NCBI RefSeq assembly: GCF_009831765.1
Contig: NZ_WSSB01000014.1
Coordinates: 1-64,000 of the forward strand
Reading direction: 5' to 3'
Origin: Craterilacuibacter sinensis
Lineage (GTDB): Bacteria > Pseudomonadota > Gammaproteobacteria > Burkholderiales > Chromobacteriaceae
Length of the DNA stretch: 64,000 nucleotides
In this document: one piece after another, positions 34,186-43,147 of the stretch
Position numbering within the stretch: position 1 is the first letter of the stretch
How the letters are laid out: the number at the start of each line of letters is the position of its first letter
Translations under genes and position numbers: made by a program
Notes under the pieces: generated by a model
The model's database searches: none
Told to the model about the DNA's origin: nothing
The model's input: the letters and a program-made list of their open reading frames with translations, nothing else

Positions 34186-36291
34186 TCAGGCTCCAATAGT
34201 GATGATGGGCAGGTAAATGCGGCGCTTGACGTTGTTTTCTGGTCCGCCTGAATCTCTGGTAAACGAATTGGTTGCGTACATAGTACCCACAAGACCTCCG
34301 GCTGAGCCGCTAGCACCTGTCAGGTCATATGACTGCAAGTGCTTGTGCGACCTGATTTCGTCCATACCTTCCGCTCCAATCTGCCGCCCAGTAACTGTTA
34401 GCGCAGCTGCCGTGGCGCTTGCCGTTGCATTATTGCTAATGTAGACAATATTCGCGCTTATTATGACTATTGATGTGTTTGCCGGAATTCCGGGACCTGA
34501 CACCGGCATGCCGGCGTATAAGCCGCGTGTGCTGCTGATGCCAGACAGCGCGTTACTGGCATTGGTCATGTTGGCCGTCAGCGTCGATTGCTCATAGCCG
34601 CGGCCGGAGTCGTAGGATCGGGTATGCAAGCCGCGGTCATCCGGCACCCCGAACGTCGTCGCTGAGCCGCTGTTGCCATAACCAAACGGGAACAGCGTCA
34701 GCGTCTGCGCGCCGGATGCGGTCGCGTTGGCCGACAGTGTGATTGCGCTGACGCTGGTGATGCTGGCGACGGTTGCGCCGGCTGGAATCCCAGCCCCCTC
34801 GACCGGCATGCCAACCCACATATCGAGCGTGGTCGACAGGCCGGTGACGTTGACCGAACCGCTGGTTAGCGTGCCGCTGCGCGTCGGGCACAACGCGGCG
34901 TACAAGCTGGCGTAGCTGGTTCTGGTCAGCGCCGATCCGTCACGCACGACGGCCCACGGCGGCGGAGTGATGCCTATCCAGTCAAGCGGAAGTCCGGCGG
35001 GGAGAAGCATTGTCGGAAGAGGGTCGACAATCACCCAGTCTGCGCCGTCGTACTCGACATCAGCCAACTGTCCCGCCTTGATCACCGCCGAGACCTTGGC
35101 ACCAGTGGCGTCGTACTGTTTGACGCTCTTCGCTGCCAGCCCAGACACCGAAAGCGTCGACGCTGCGCCGCTGTTCGCCGTGTGGAATTTAATCCTGTAG
35201 CGGGTATTGGCCGCGAGCGCGCCAAGCGCCATGCTTGGCGTCAGCGTATATGCCAACGCCGTGCCGGCGCTGGTGAATGCGGTGGCTGCTTGACTCACAA
35301 TCTGCTCGACTAGTTCGTAGCCAGCTAACGTATTCGGGTTGGCACCTCCAATCACCTGTCCACGCGCATTAACAGTGAGACTACGGTACGTGTTAGCTGC
35401 CACACCTGACTTGCCAGCGAACATTTCAAAGACCAAGCCGGTCGTACCCAGCGTGATCGGCGCATCGGTCACCAGTTGCCAGATAGAGTCCGCGTTCGCG
35501 GTTCCCTGGTCAACCGACACAAACAGGCCCGGCGTGACATCGATGCTGATGTCAGCATCAGTAGACCGGAACCATGCACCTACAGCGACCACGTAAATGC
35601 CGTTATCCTTCGCTGCCGACTGGCATTTTACCAGCACGCGGTCGCCAGCCACGAGTGCAACTCCGTCGATCGTCTGCAGCCCGCTCAAAATAATTGACGT
35701 TGTGGTGGCAACGCGCACTGACTGCTTTCCATCCAGCTTGTTGATCTCGGCTGCGATCAGCGCTGCAACTTCGGCGTCTGTGGTGTACTGCGGATGCGGG
35801 TTCTGTTCGACAAGATGGCCGGCCATCACCTGGTCGACGTAGCTGCGCGGCGCTAGCACGACCGACGGGTCTATCTTGAGCTCGACCGAGCTGGTATTCG
35901 CTACGATCAGCACCATACGGATAATCTGGGTGCGCCCCGAGCCAGATGACAACACCGGCTTGTAGGTATCCGGGCAGTTGGCCACAGCACACAGATCACC
36001 GGCAGCATCGTACAGGCCGATCTCGCGGATCCACCAGTCGCCGATGTCTTCCGGGATGATCTGCTCGGCGATAATCTGGCTGGCGTTGGCCGGATCCACG
36101 AACAAGGTATTCAGTGGGGCACGGCGGTTTTCATGTACCAAGGCGGTCTGATTTCGGTTCGGGATGGGCGTGGCTCCGTTGCCATCTCCCACTGCCATTT
36201 TGGTGAGCTGCAGCATAGTGCCGAGGGCGGTGGCGTTGGCAAGCTTGGCCTCACCGATCGCGGTGAGGATAGCGAAATAGGTTTGTGCCAT
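34186..36291 (-). CDS. H: Tail fibre protein H
   Basis: 701 residues. The N-terminal 160 residues are the baseplate-attachment domain of P2-type fibres (FAILTAIGEAKLANATALGT, then DIGDWWIREIGLYDAAGDL). Middle repeats follow, then a collar-like region (WAVVRDGSALTRTSYASLYA, then TTFGVPDDRG). The collar region is interrupted by two similar modules, VGMPVEGAGIPAGATVASI (about 500) and AGMPVSGPGIPANTSIVII (about 600). The C-terminus should determine host range. It is three bases downstream of gene I. Confidence 0.88.
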   Translation of the reverse strand: MAQTYFAILTAIGEAKLANATALGTMLQLTKMAVGDGNGATPIPNRNQTALVHENRRAPLNTLFVDPANASQIIAEQIIPEDIGDWWIREIGLYDAAGDLCAVANCPDTYKPVLSSGSGRTQIIRMVLIVANTSSVELKIDPSVVLAPRSYVDQVMAGHLVEQNPHPQYTTDAEVAALIAAEINKLDGKQSVRVATTTSIILSGLQTIDGVALVAGDRVLVKCQSAAKDNGIYVVAVGAWFRSTDADISIDVTPGLFVSVDQGTANADSIWQLVTDAPITLGTTGLVFEMFAGKSGVAANTYRSLTVNARGQVIGGANPNTLAGYELVEQIVSQAATAFTSAGTALAYTLTPSMALGALAANTRYRIKFHTANSGAASTLSVSGLAAKSVKQYDATGAKVSAVIKAGQLADVEYDGADWVIVDPLPTMLLPAGLPLDWIGITPPPWAVVRDGSALTRTSYASLYAALCPTRSGTLTSGSVNVTGLSTTLDMWVGMPVEGAGIPAGATVASITSVSAITLSANATASGAQTLTLFPFGYGNSGSATTFGVPDDRGLHTRSYDSGRGYEQSTLTANMTNASNALSGISSTRGLYAGMPVSGPGIPANTSIVIISANIVYISNNATASATAAALTVTGRQIGAEGMDEIRSHKHLQSYDLTGASGSAGGLVGTMYATNSFTRDSGGPENNVKRRIYLPIITIGA

Positions 36292-36294
36292 GGG

Positions 36295-36915
36295 TTAGTG
36301 GCTCCCCCTGATAGTGAGTGTGTCGATGGTATGTGTGCCGCCGCCGAACGCAGCGATGCCGGTGACGACAATCTCGCTCGGGGTGTACGGGTAGACGGTG
36401 GTGATCTCGCCCTGATAGGACGACAGGCCGATGTAAAGCCGGCACCGCGATTCAAGGCTGATAGCGAGGCCGACCAAATGGCGCGACAGCGGCTTGGCGT
36501 CGTCGATGACGCGCTCCAGCTCCTGGTACATCTCGTCGGTGATACCGGTTTCCAGCACGCCGACTTTTAGGCGGAACGTTCCGCGTGGTCCGCACGGGTT
36601 GGTTTGGAACCATTCAACCACCTCAATCAGGTAGCCGAGCGGCTCTACCACACGGCGCAAGGCGCCGATGGTGCCCTTGTGCTGGTGGACGAAGAACGAG
36701 GTCTTGATCACCCGGCGCTTGATGTGAGCCGGCCAGTTTTCATCCCAGCGGTCTACCGACAAGGCCCAGGCGAGGTAGGGCAGCATGTTCACCGGGCAGC
36801 GCTCAGGGTTCCACAGGTTGCGCAGCGGCACTGGCAGTGCCATGAACTCCGCCATGGCGCTGCTGGCGGCTTTTTCCAGCGGAGTGGATCCTGTCGGCAG
36901 CAGGGTTTTACTCAT
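36295..36915 (-). CDS. I: Baseplate/tail protein I
   Basis: 206 residues (P2 I 176). LLPTGSTPLEKAASSAMAEF, then PYLAWALSVDRWDENWP, then RRVIKTSFFVHQHKGTIGAL are gpI family signatures. It joins the fibre to the baseplate wedge. The start overlaps gene J by eight bases. Confidence 0.92.
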   Translation of the reverse strand: MSKTLLPTGSTPLEKAASSAMAEFMALPVPLRNLWNPERCPVNMLPYLAWALSVDRWDENWPAHIKRRVIKTSFFVHQHKGTIGALRRVVEPLGYLIEVVEWFQTNPCGPRGTFRLKVGVLETGITDEMYQELERVIDDAKPLSRHLVGLAISLESRCRLYIGLSSYQGEITTVYPYTPSEIVVTGIAAFGGGTHTIDTLTIRGSH

Positions 36916-37816
36916 CGGCGCCGCCCATGGTTAGGGTGTAGCCGGTGCAGTGTCCCGCTTGGCTGGTAGTAATCACGATGTCTTGAGATGGCTTGGCCAG
37001 CTCCACGCGCTGTATGCCTTCGACGTGCAGTGCGGCGTAGATCGCCGAGCGTCGGATATCCCTGCCGATACGGCGCTGTTTGCTGATGAAGTCCCGCAGC
37101 GAGGCTTCGGCCGCGGCGCGGATAGGCTCGGCTTCTGGGCCCGGGAAAAAGAATAGGGTCGCTTCGATGACATACGGCACGATCGCAGCGCTTTGTACCG
37201 TGACAAAATCACCAACCGGACGGATGTCTTCATCGTCTAGGGCTGTTGCTACGACAGTCACCAGATCGGCCGGTGCCGCACCATCGCCGGCGCGAGCCAG
37301 TACCGTGACGACAACCTCGCATGGAGCCGGACTGACGGCTTTCACGTCGGCCACACGTGGGTCTGCAGACAACGCATGAAATTCGTAGGCACCGCGCGGT
37401 CCTGCGACAGAAAGTCCTTCGAAGGCCAGCTGTGCACGTGCTCGGAACTCGTCGTTACTCTCCATGACTTCCGGCACCGGCGGTGCCGCATCGGGTTCTG
37501 CTGGCTGGATAATCTTGCGCTCGGTGTCCAGATTGGCCGCAATCACGTCAAGATCACTATCAAGCGCGTAAGCCAAGGTGACGGCCTTGGCTGCTTCGTT
37601 GATGCGCTGGCGCAGAATCATCTCGGTGTAGGAATTCTCTTGCAACAAAATGGTGAGCGGTTCGGTTTCCAGAGCCAGCGTGGCAGCAACCTGGTCGCGG
37701 ATGTCGGCCGGCACTGCTGTGATCAGGCGATTCTTGCGCTGTTGCAGCAGGGTCTCGTAATCGATCTCCTCGATCACCTTCGGCGCGGGCAGCTGGGTGA
37801 GGTCTACAGATGGCAT
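36908..37816 (-). CDS. J: Baseplate assembly protein J
   Basis: 302 residues, exactly the P2 J size. VDLTQLPAPKVIEEIDYETL, then ALDSDLDVIAANLDTER, then GPRGAYEFHALSADPRV match gpJ (gp6-like wedge). It lies one base after gene W and overlaps gene I. Confidence 0.94.
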   Translation of the reverse strand: MPSVDLTQLPAPKVIEEIDYETLLQQRKNRLITAVPADIRDQVAATLALETEPLTILLQENSYTEMILRQRINEAAKAVTLAYALDSDLDVIAANLDTERKIIQPAEPDAAPPVPEVMESNDEFRARAQLAFEGLSVAGPRGAYEFHALSADPRVADVKAVSPAPCEVVVTVLARAGDGAAPADLVTVVATALDDEDIRPVGDFVTVQSAAIVPYVIEATLFFFPGPEAEPIRAAAEASLRDFISKQRRIGRDIRRSAIYAALHVEGIQRVELAKPSQDIVITTSQAGHCTGYTLTMGGADE

Positions 37817-37817
37817 G

Positions 37818-38180
37818 TCAGGCTTTCATGGGAATCTGCAGCTTGCTGCGCTGGCCGGCGCCCGGGCCATCGCGGCGAGTGATATCAAGGTCGGCGTACA
37901 AGGATGAGGCTTCATCGCCCTGCTGCAGAATGACGCTATTAAGCGCCACCCGAGGCTCCCAGGATGCGATGGCCATGGCGGTAGCGGCCATCAGCTGCAT
38001 GCGGGTTTTGCCATTGAGCGGCTGGTCGATCAGATCCGGAATCAGGCTGCCGAAGTCGCGGCGCATGACGCGGGTACCGATGGGGGTGTTGAAAATTTTG
38101 GCGATGCTCTGCTTGATGTGGTCGAGGTCGCTAAGCTGAGCGCCGGTGGCTGCATTCAGACCGATATAGCGGGCGGTCAT
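37818..38180 (-). CDS. W: Baseplate protein W (gp25-like)
   Basis: 120 residues. The gp25 lysozyme-like fold signature LDHIKQSIAKIFNTPIGTRV, then MRRDFGSLIPDLIDQPLN is present. It is a wedge component that starts sheath assembly. ATGA overlaps the gene V stop. Confidence 0.94.
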   Translation of the reverse strand: MTARYIGLNAATGAQLSDLDHIKQSIAKIFNTPIGTRVMRRDFGSLIPDLIDQPLNGKTRMQLMAATAMAIASWEPRVALNSVILQQGDEASSLYADLDITRRDGPGAGQRSKLQIPMKA

Positions 38181-38848
38181 TGCGGTCCTCCAGTCATGCC
38201 ACCGATGCTGTCTCGGTGCGTATGGCCATCTTGCAGGATCTCATCGGAAGTGAAGCTGCCACTCTTGTGGTGGAAGTCGCCATCAAACTCGACGTCGCCC
38301 TTGATGACGGTCTTAGCGCCGGCGTCTCCACCTTGCCCAGCCATGCCGGCCATGTAGGTGAGCAGCGCCTTGAGCAAGGTCTCTCCGTCAACGGTGAGCT
38401 TGCCCAGGATGTGGACGTCACCGGTGAACTCGGTTAGCGGACAGTCGACGGTGCATTTCTCGGCGGCCCCGATCAGGCCCGTCTTGATGCCGGTTGCCGA
38501 CAGTGCGCCGGTGGCATGGTTGTAGATGATGCGGGCACCGTCAGGATATGCACGGACGTGCTCATCCGGACTGCTAGATGGGGCTGGGTGGGCATCTGAA
38601 AACAGGCCGACCAGGGAAAAGCCGGTGGATGGATCGCCGCTTGGACTGAAAAACACACACTGCTCACCCACCGTCGGCGGGTCCCATTCAGACGTATCGC
38701 CGGCACGCAGGGAAACCCACGGCCGCCAGGCGGTGATCAGCTTTCCAGATTGCACGCGTACGCGCGGTGGTGCCATCTGCACTTCGGCGATGGTGCCGTA
38801 GCGGATCAGGCTTTCCAGCCGGCGAATGAGGTCTGCGATTTCGTCCAT
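38177..38848 (-). CDS. V: Baseplate spike protein V
   Basis: 223 residues from the ATG at 38848 (P2 V 211). MDEIADLIRRLESLIRYGTI matches the gpV start. The OB domain contains VGEQCVFFSPSGDPSTGFSL, then a beta-helical spike and the C-terminal metal-binding HTHRDSIGG (HxH). It punctures the outer membrane. No ribosome site precedes the ATG, and the late promoter -10 ends six bases upstream, so the mRNA may be leaderless. It is the first gene of V-W-J-I-H-G. Confidence 0.92.
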   Translation of the reverse strand: MDEIADLIRRLESLIRYGTIAEVQMAPPRVRVQSGKLITAWRPWVSLRAGDTSEWDPPTVGEQCVFFSPSGDPSTGFSLVGLFSDAHPAPSSSPDEHVRAYPDGARIIYNHATGALSATGIKTGLIGAAEKCTVDCPLTEFTGDVHILGKLTVDGETLLKALLTYMAGMAGQGGDAGAKTVIKGDVEFDGDFHHKSGSFTSDEILQDGHTHRDSIGGMTGGPQ

Positions 38849-38854
38849 ACGGCG

Positions 38855-38912
38855 AGTGTGCCGCGCGCGCGGTGGCTGGTCGCGGGATAGTCGTCGTGCA
38901 GGCTGCTGGCAC
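38855..38912 (-). promoter_or_regulatory. Late promoter PV (activator palindrome and -10)
   Basis: Palindrome GTGC-N9-GCAC at 38896-38912 (extended arms CGTCGTGC/GCACGACG), centre 38904. CACACT as -10 at 38860-38855 on the minus strand, 44-49 bases from the centre. Six bases separate the -10 from the gene V ATG. Confidence 0.75.
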
Positions 38913-38927
38913 GACGTGAAGCGGGTG

Positions 38928-39371
38928 TCATCGTGCCAAATGCTTGATGGTCGCGTCGCTGACGGCCTCAATATCGACATCGGTGAAGCCGAGCAGTTGG
39001 CGGATTGGGTACTGCACATCGGGGCTGCCCTTCTGTGCGCGGTCGCGCAGACCATACTGGTGAACGCGGGCAATGCGCTCCACCTCACCGACAAAGCCGA
39101 TCACGGCTGCGTCTGGCTTGGCCTCGGTCTTGAGGTACTTGGCGGTGCGCAGCCTGGCGAACATGGTGCGGCGAAGTTTCCCTTTCCGCTCGCGGATCTG
39201 CGGCTTGCGCTTCTCGAATGCTGTACCGTCCGGGTTGAGCTGGGCAGCGATACGACGCTGCTGGCTCTGGCGCATCTGCTTTGCAATTTCGCGCGCCAGC
39301 TCACGGCGCGCCTTGCCATCCATATTGGCCAGCAGGCCGGCGAGCTGATCCTCAAACCGCTGTACTGTCAT
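38928..39371 (-). CDS. S: Tail completion protein S
   Basis: 147 residues (P2 S 150). VQRFEDQLAGLLANMDGKAR, then REIAKQMRQSQQRRIAAQLN, then PDGTAFEKRKPQIRERKGKL match the gpS family (virion morphogenesis). It overlaps gene R by 20 bases and ends the upstream operon, 16 bases before the PV palindrome. Confidence 0.92.
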   Translation of the reverse strand: MTVQRFEDQLAGLLANMDGKARRELAREIAKQMRQSQQRRIAAQLNPDGTAFEKRKPQIRERKGKLRRTMFARLRTAKYLKTEAKPDAAVIGFVGEVERIARVHQYGLRDRAQKGSPDVQYPIRQLLGFTDVDIEAVSDATIKHLAR

Positions 39372-39825
39372 ATACCAGCTCGTCCTTCACGAAAATCCGC
39401 AGTCGCTCCGCCATTGGCCACGTCTTACCCAGGTCAGGTTCTGGCAGATGGGTAGCAATGGTGTTGGTGCCATCGCTGGTAACGCTAACGCGCTCGGTCA
39501 GCTTCAGCTGCAGGCGCAAATCACAGGTGGTGTGGTTGAGGATCTCGGCTTCGAAGGTGATGGCCTCCTTTGCCCTGTCCGGGTTTTGCATAGCAGCTGG
39601 CTCGTTGGCGCGTAGCCACTGCAGCAGCGGGATCATTACCGTGTCCGGGTGCTGGTTGAAGTCGAGCAAGCCGATTGTCAGCGTGTAGCGGTACTCGAAG
39701 CTGGGGCCACCAAGGCCAGAGGCAATCTGACCCGCTTCGATGAACATCACCAAGCGGTCGGGTTCGTCTTTCAGGTATGGCAAAGCCGCCTCTATGGCAG
39801 CGCGGCAACTGGCGGGCTTGTTCAT
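39352..39825 (-). CDS. R: Tail completion protein R
   Basis: 157 residues from the ATG at 39825 (P2 R 155). MNKPASCRAAIEAALPYLKD, then YTLTIGLLDFNQHPDTVMIP match gpR. It is needed to join tail and head. ATGA overlaps the zinc-finger gene stop by four bases. Confidence 0.9.
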   Translation of the reverse strand: MNKPASCRAAIEAALPYLKDEPDRLVMFIEAGQIASGLGGPSFEYRYTLTIGLLDFNQHPDTVMIPLLQWLRANEPAAMQNPDRAKEAITFEAEILNHTTCDLRLQLKLTERVSVTSDGTNTIATHLPEPDLGKTWPMAERLRIFVKDELVYDSTAV

Positions 39826-40034
39826 CGCATGGCTTTCTCGGCAGCGGCCTGGCACTCAACACAGCGAGTGCAGCCGGGTACTTTTTCACGACGCAGCGGC
39901 GGGATCTCGTAGCCGCAGTCGTAGCAGTGGCTCAGACTGCCTCCACGCCGGCGGGCGGCTTCAGCCTGGCGTGCCAGCGCCGTTTCACGCTGGCGCTGCT
40001 CCAGCTCCTGGGCACGGTCGAAAATGTCTGTCAT
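39822..40034 (-). CDS. TraR/DksA-type zinc-finger protein
   Basis: 70 residues. CYDCGYEIPPLRREKVPGC, then TRCVEC form the C-x2-C...C-x2-C finger of short TraR-like proteins, which bind the RNA polymerase secondary channel. P2-like phages often carry one between lysis and R genes. It may tune host transcription late in infection. Confidence 0.85.
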   Translation of the reverse strand: MTDIFDRAQELEQRQRETALARQAEAARRRGGSLSHCYDCGYEIPPLRREKVPGCTRCVECQAAAEKAMR

Positions 40035-40246
40035 CGCGTGCCCTTCTCCATGGCCTTGATGATGCATGTGGTGTCAGCCTTGGTGTCATGCATCGGCCCC
40101 TCGATGCCGCAGCGTGCGGCGATCGGCTCGACACCGGATGCGATCGCATCTGCGACCAACTGCTGGCGGTGCATGGTGCAGGCGACGGGCGATGCGGCCA
40201 GCGCGAAGGCCAGCAGCAGCGCTGTGATGGTGATGGCGTGACTCAT
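40031..40246 (-). CDS. Small exported phage protein, unknown
   Basis: 71 residues. An N-terminal hydrophobic signal (AITITALLLAFALAASPVAC) precedes a short region with three more cysteines. It may be secreted or membrane-attached. No family was recognised. It overlaps its neighbours by four bases on both sides within the lysis cassette. Confidence 0.55.
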   Translation of the reverse strand: MSHAITITALLLAFALAASPVACTMHRQQLVADAIASGVEPIAARCGIEGPMHDTKADTTCIIKAMEKGTR

Positions 40247-40524
40247 TGGTGATTGCTCGCAGTGCGTTGCTGACAGGCAAGTTGGGTGTCGACCTGGATA
40301 GCGCAGGCCTCAAGTGCTGCGCGCGTGTCCAGCAGGCTTTGTGCCAGCTGGCGGTTGACCAGCGGGCGATTGGCCGGGATCCGGCACGCCACTACCGGCG
40401 CGCAGGCCTGCGTCACGATCGGCTTGGCTGGCGGGATCACCACCGCTGGCGGTGTTGTCGAGCAGGCTGGCAACTGAGTCAGGCAGGCGAGTGTCGCCCC
40501 AAATACGAGCAGCTTCGTCTTCAT
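40243..40524 (-). CDS. lysC: Outer-membrane spanin (Rz1/LysC-like lipoprotein)
   Basis: 93 residues. A lipoprotein signal ends LTQLPACS (Cys 21), followed by a proline-rich stretch (TTPPAVVIPPAKP), typical of Rz1-type o-spanins. It starts inside the Rz-like gene in another frame and runs 67 bases past it, the overlapping layout of P2 lysB/lysC. Confidence 0.85.
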   Translation of the reverse strand: MKTKLLVFGATLACLTQLPACSTTPPAVVIPPAKPIVTQACAPVVACRIPANRPLVNRQLAQSLLDTRAALEACAIQVDTQLACQQRTASNHQ

Positions 40525-40849
40525 GGGTGATAGCTTCCAGTTTGACGGCGCGCGCCGTCGCGTTGCGGGTGATGGTGTCGAGGCGCTGCAGCTGGGCAGC
40601 GACGTCTGCCGACTGCTGCCGATTAAGTTCGACCAGGGCGAGGATCTGGCCGCTTTGCGTGCTGATCGTGGTCTCAGCCGTTTTGAGCTGGCCAGTCAGC
40701 AGATCACGCTGGGTGTTGGAGGCGGTAAGCTGTTGCGTCAGCTTTGTGTTGTCACTCTGCTGCTGCCAGATGGTGAAGCCGGCGCCGGCGGCCAACAGAG
40801 AGCAGACCAGCACAGCCAGCCATTTCAGGTTGTCGCGGATCCAGCTCAT
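40310..40849 (-). CDS. lysB: Inner-membrane spanin (Rz/LysB-like)
   Basis: 179 residues. One N-terminal membrane helix (WLAVLVCSLLAAGAGFTIW) is followed by a long periplasmic coiled coil (about 30-110) and a proline/glycine-rich tail. With the o-spanin it fuses inner and outer membranes at lysis. ATGA overlaps the endolysin stop. Confidence 0.85.
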   Translation of the reverse strand: MSWIRDNLKWLAVLVCSLLAAGAGFTIWQQQSDNTKLTQQLTASNTQRDLLTGQLKTAETTISTQSGQILALVELNRQQSADVAAQLQRLDTITRNATARAVKLEAITHEDEAARIWGDTRLPDSVASLLDNTASGGDPASQADRDAGLRAGSGVPDPGQSPAGQPPAGTKPAGHARST

Positions 40850-41646
40850 GCGGCCAACCTTTCAGCCTTGGCATAGGCAGCGGCCAACTTGGCGTCGTAG
40901 AGGTTTTCCTTGTATGCCGGTCCATTGTACCGACGGGCAAACTCGGCCCACTTCTTAGCCTTCAGTGCCTTGAGCAGGGCCGGATCATCCTCAATGAAGC
41001 GGATGAAGGCATCGAGCTGATTTGCCTCGCTAAACATCATCAACAGCTGGAAGTCATCTGCGCTGGCATAACCTAGCGTCTGCCAGTGGTAGCCCATCAC
41101 CTGAAACAAGCCCCAGCTACAGGATTCGACGGCGATCTGTTGGGTGGTGACACTGCGCAAATTATCGAAGCGTGACCACTCTGCCGTGCCGCCGGCGTAA
41201 CCGCCACGGTTCGGACTGACCAGGTTTGGATAGCGCAGCGCCAGCGTATCAATTGGCAGACCTGACGCCTTGGACTGGCGGTAGGCGACGTGGCGTTCCA
41301 GCAGAATGACCGGGCGGCCACAGTCCAGAAAACCGGAGCCGCGCGACTCTACTTCATTCACCGCCTTGACGCAGGCAAGTTCCACACCCAGGCGATCAGC
41401 AGCGGCTTGCAGGTCCGCTTCCTTCAAACGTCGGTTGCAATCCTCACCACGCAGCACTGCCATGGTCTTGGGACCGGCCACACCATCAACCACCAATCCG
41501 GCGCGACGCTGGATAGTTGCGACGGCGGCCTCAGTGGCATCGCCGAACCAGCCATCGACGATCAGGCGTGTACCGTGCAGATTGATCCGACTCTGCAGAT
41601 CATGGACGGCGCTTCCGTGGTCTCCCTTCTTGATGATTACAGCCAT
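40846..41646 (-). CDS. Modular endolysin (peptidoglycan-binding plus N-acetylmuramidase domain)
   Basis: 266 residues. The N-terminal PG_binding_1 domain (VHDLQSRINLHGTRLIVDGW, then GLVVDGVAGPKTMAVL) is followed by a DUF3380 muramidase domain (about 75-262) with KAVNEVESRGSGFL carrying the probable catalytic Glu. There is no signal peptide, so a holin is needed for release. It replaces P2 gene K, which is a shorter unrelated lysin. Confidence 0.9.
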   Translation of the reverse strand: MAVIIKKGDHGSAVHDLQSRINLHGTRLIVDGWFGDATEAAVATIQRRAGLVVDGVAGPKTMAVLRGEDCNRRLKEADLQAAADRLGVELACVKAVNEVESRGSGFLDCGRPVILLERHVAYRQSKASGLPIDTLALRYPNLVSPNRGGYAGGTAEWSRFDNLRSVTTQQIAVESCSWGLFQVMGYHWQTLGYASADDFQLLMMFSEANQLDAFIRFIEDDPALLKALKAKKWAEFARRYNGPAYKENLYDAKLAAAYAKAERLAA

Positions 41647-41996
41647 TTTTCTTTCCTCAGCCAGCGGGTGATGGGGTTATCGGAGATATCGTCGCTGCGT
41701 CGGAACAGCTCAACTACATTGCCGCGCATGGCGACGATGGCCAGGCACAGCACAAGATTAAGCAGCGTCTGTGCATAACCGATGCTGGTGAGCAGCAGAT
41801 CGATGGCTGCTTGCGTGAAGTCCGGCAATAGACAAAGCAGCAGGATGGCAATGGCGAAGGCACCGGACGCAACGGTCAGGACATACGCCAGCATGCTGGC
41901 CAGCGGCCGGTGGGTACCGCCTTCGCGGCGGAACAGGATCAGGCGCAGGCAAATGGCGGCGGCCAGCAGTGCATTGAGCAGCATGGTGGTGGTCAT
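41637..41996 (-). CDS. Holin-family membrane protein (LydA-like)
   Basis: 119 residues with three predicted membrane helices (LLNALLAAAICLRLILF; LAYVLTVASGAFAIAILLL; AQTLLNLVLCLAIVA) and a charged C-terminal tail, the layout of three-segment phage holins. It sits between the other holin candidate and the endolysin and overlaps both. It could be a holin or antiholin. Confidence 0.75.
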   Translation of the reverse strand: MTTTMLLNALLAAAICLRLILFRREGGTHRPLASMLAYVLTVASGAFAIAILLLCLLPDFTQAAIDLLLTSIGYAQTLLNLVLCLAIVAMRGNVVELFRRSDDISDNPITRWLRKEKWL

Positions 41997-42367
41997 TTCC
42001 CGCCCCCTTTCAGACCAGACAACAGGTCGGCCGGGTTGTCGGCCTTGTTGATCATCCAGATCAGCACTTTGATCACCAGGGCAGAAGCAACCAGGGCACC
42101 GACGCCGATGGACACTTTGACGCTGGCAGGCAACACGGTGGCAATAAGGTCAGCGGCCAGCGTTGCACCAATCAGGCCGGCGATAGTGGCCAGAAACAGG
42201 AAGATCAACTTCTGGATGCCCCCCAGCTCACGGCTGGACATGACGAACACGGCCGCGCCGGAAAATGCGCCAAGGACGGCACCGGCATCTAGGCCGGGAA
42301 ACAGCGCCAGCAGGCTGACACCGGTGATGGCGGCGGTAGCTACAGTGGTGGAGGCGGGTTCTGCCAT
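41993..42367 (-). CDS. Phage holin
   Basis: 124 residues from the ATG at 42367. Three hydrophobic segments (TAAITGVSLLALFPGLDAGA; LIFLFLATIAGLIGATLAAD; VSIGVGALVASALVIKVLIW) and a lysine/glycine tail match the family-3 phage holins of this position. It is the first lysis gene after X. The open frame upstream of 42367 lies over gene X and is not coding. Confidence 0.8.
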   Translation of the reverse strand: MAEPASTTVATAAITGVSLLALFPGLDAGAVLGAFSGAAVFVMSSRELGGIQKLIFLFLATIAGLIGATLAADLIATVLPASVKVSIGVGALVASALVIKVLIWMINKADNPADLLSGLKGGGK

Positions 42368-42369
42368 TT

Positions 42370-42582
42370 TCAGTCCCATAGGTTGACCAGCTGGCGGGTT
42401 GTTGCAGCTGGCTGAGTTGGTAAATCGGGCAAGGTGACGACAGTACCTAGCGGCAAGATCGGGCCGAGGTCTGCCAGTCCATGGTTGGCTGCATAGACCT
42501 GCTCGGTGATACCGGCAGTTCGGCCATAGTGGCGCTGGCAAATCTGGTCGACGGTGTCGCCCTGGTTGGCAATGACTCGCAT
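42370..42582 (-). CDS. X: Tail protein X (LysM-like)
   Basis: 70 residues (P2 X 67). VIANQGDTVDQICQRHYGRT, then VYAANHGLADLGPILPLGT is the LysM-type gpX fold. It is an essential tail component. TGATG overlaps gene L by one base. Confidence 0.92.
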   Translation of the reverse strand: MRVIANQGDTVDQICQRHYGRTAGITEQVYAANHGLADLGPILPLGTVVTLPDLPTQPAATTRQLVNLWD

Positions 42583-43058
42583 CAGATCAGCTCGATCGTG
42601 GTGCGCTGCTGGCCAGTGATATCGCTGATGGCCCAGCGGCTGTCGCGGCGCAGGTCATCGACGGTGGTGTCCAGCTCGTCTGCCTTCTTGTTACCGGCTG
42701 CAGTGCTATCAAAGCTGCGATAGCGCTCGGTTAGAGTGGCCGTGGCATCGCACAGCACGGCACGCTGCCAGCGCTGCACCAGCATGGAGGTGCCGTCAAT
42801 ATCATCGGCAGGTACCGCGTCCAGACCGGCATAACCGGCGGATTGCTGTGTACGGCGCCAGTCTGCAAGTTGGCTGTTGACGCTGGCGATCGCCTCGATC
42901 AGCGCACCACGCAGGCGCTCTGCAGTAACCGTACCGTCCAGACGCATGGCTGCACGAGCGGCCACCGGATCCAGCTCGGGCCAGAATGTGCCGGAACGGA
43001 TGGCATTGCCATCGATCTGGCTGCCTGTTGCGGGTGGATTGGCGGGTTGGATTAGCAT
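42582..43058 (-). CDS. L: Head completion/stabilisation protein L
   Basis: 158 residues (P2 L 169). IRSGTFWPELDPVAARAAMR, then RWQRAVLCDATATLTERYRS match gpL. It closes the connector after DNA packaging. An 89-base GC-rich gap with no gene separates it from M. Confidence 0.9.
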   Translation of the reverse strand: MLIQPANPPATGSQIDGNAIRSGTFWPELDPVAARAAMRLDGTVTAERLRGALIEAIASVNSQLADWRRTQQSAGYAGLDAVPADDIDGTSMLVQRWQRAVLCDATATLTERYRSFDSTAAGNKKADELDTTVDDLRRDSRWAISDITGQQRTTIELI

Positions 43059-43147
43059 GTCGGCTCCGGGTGGGGGCGGTGGAGGGGGCTTTGATCAGAC
43101 GATGCTGTCGCCGCCCCCTGCCGCCCTGGTGCGCGGGGTACGCTCGG

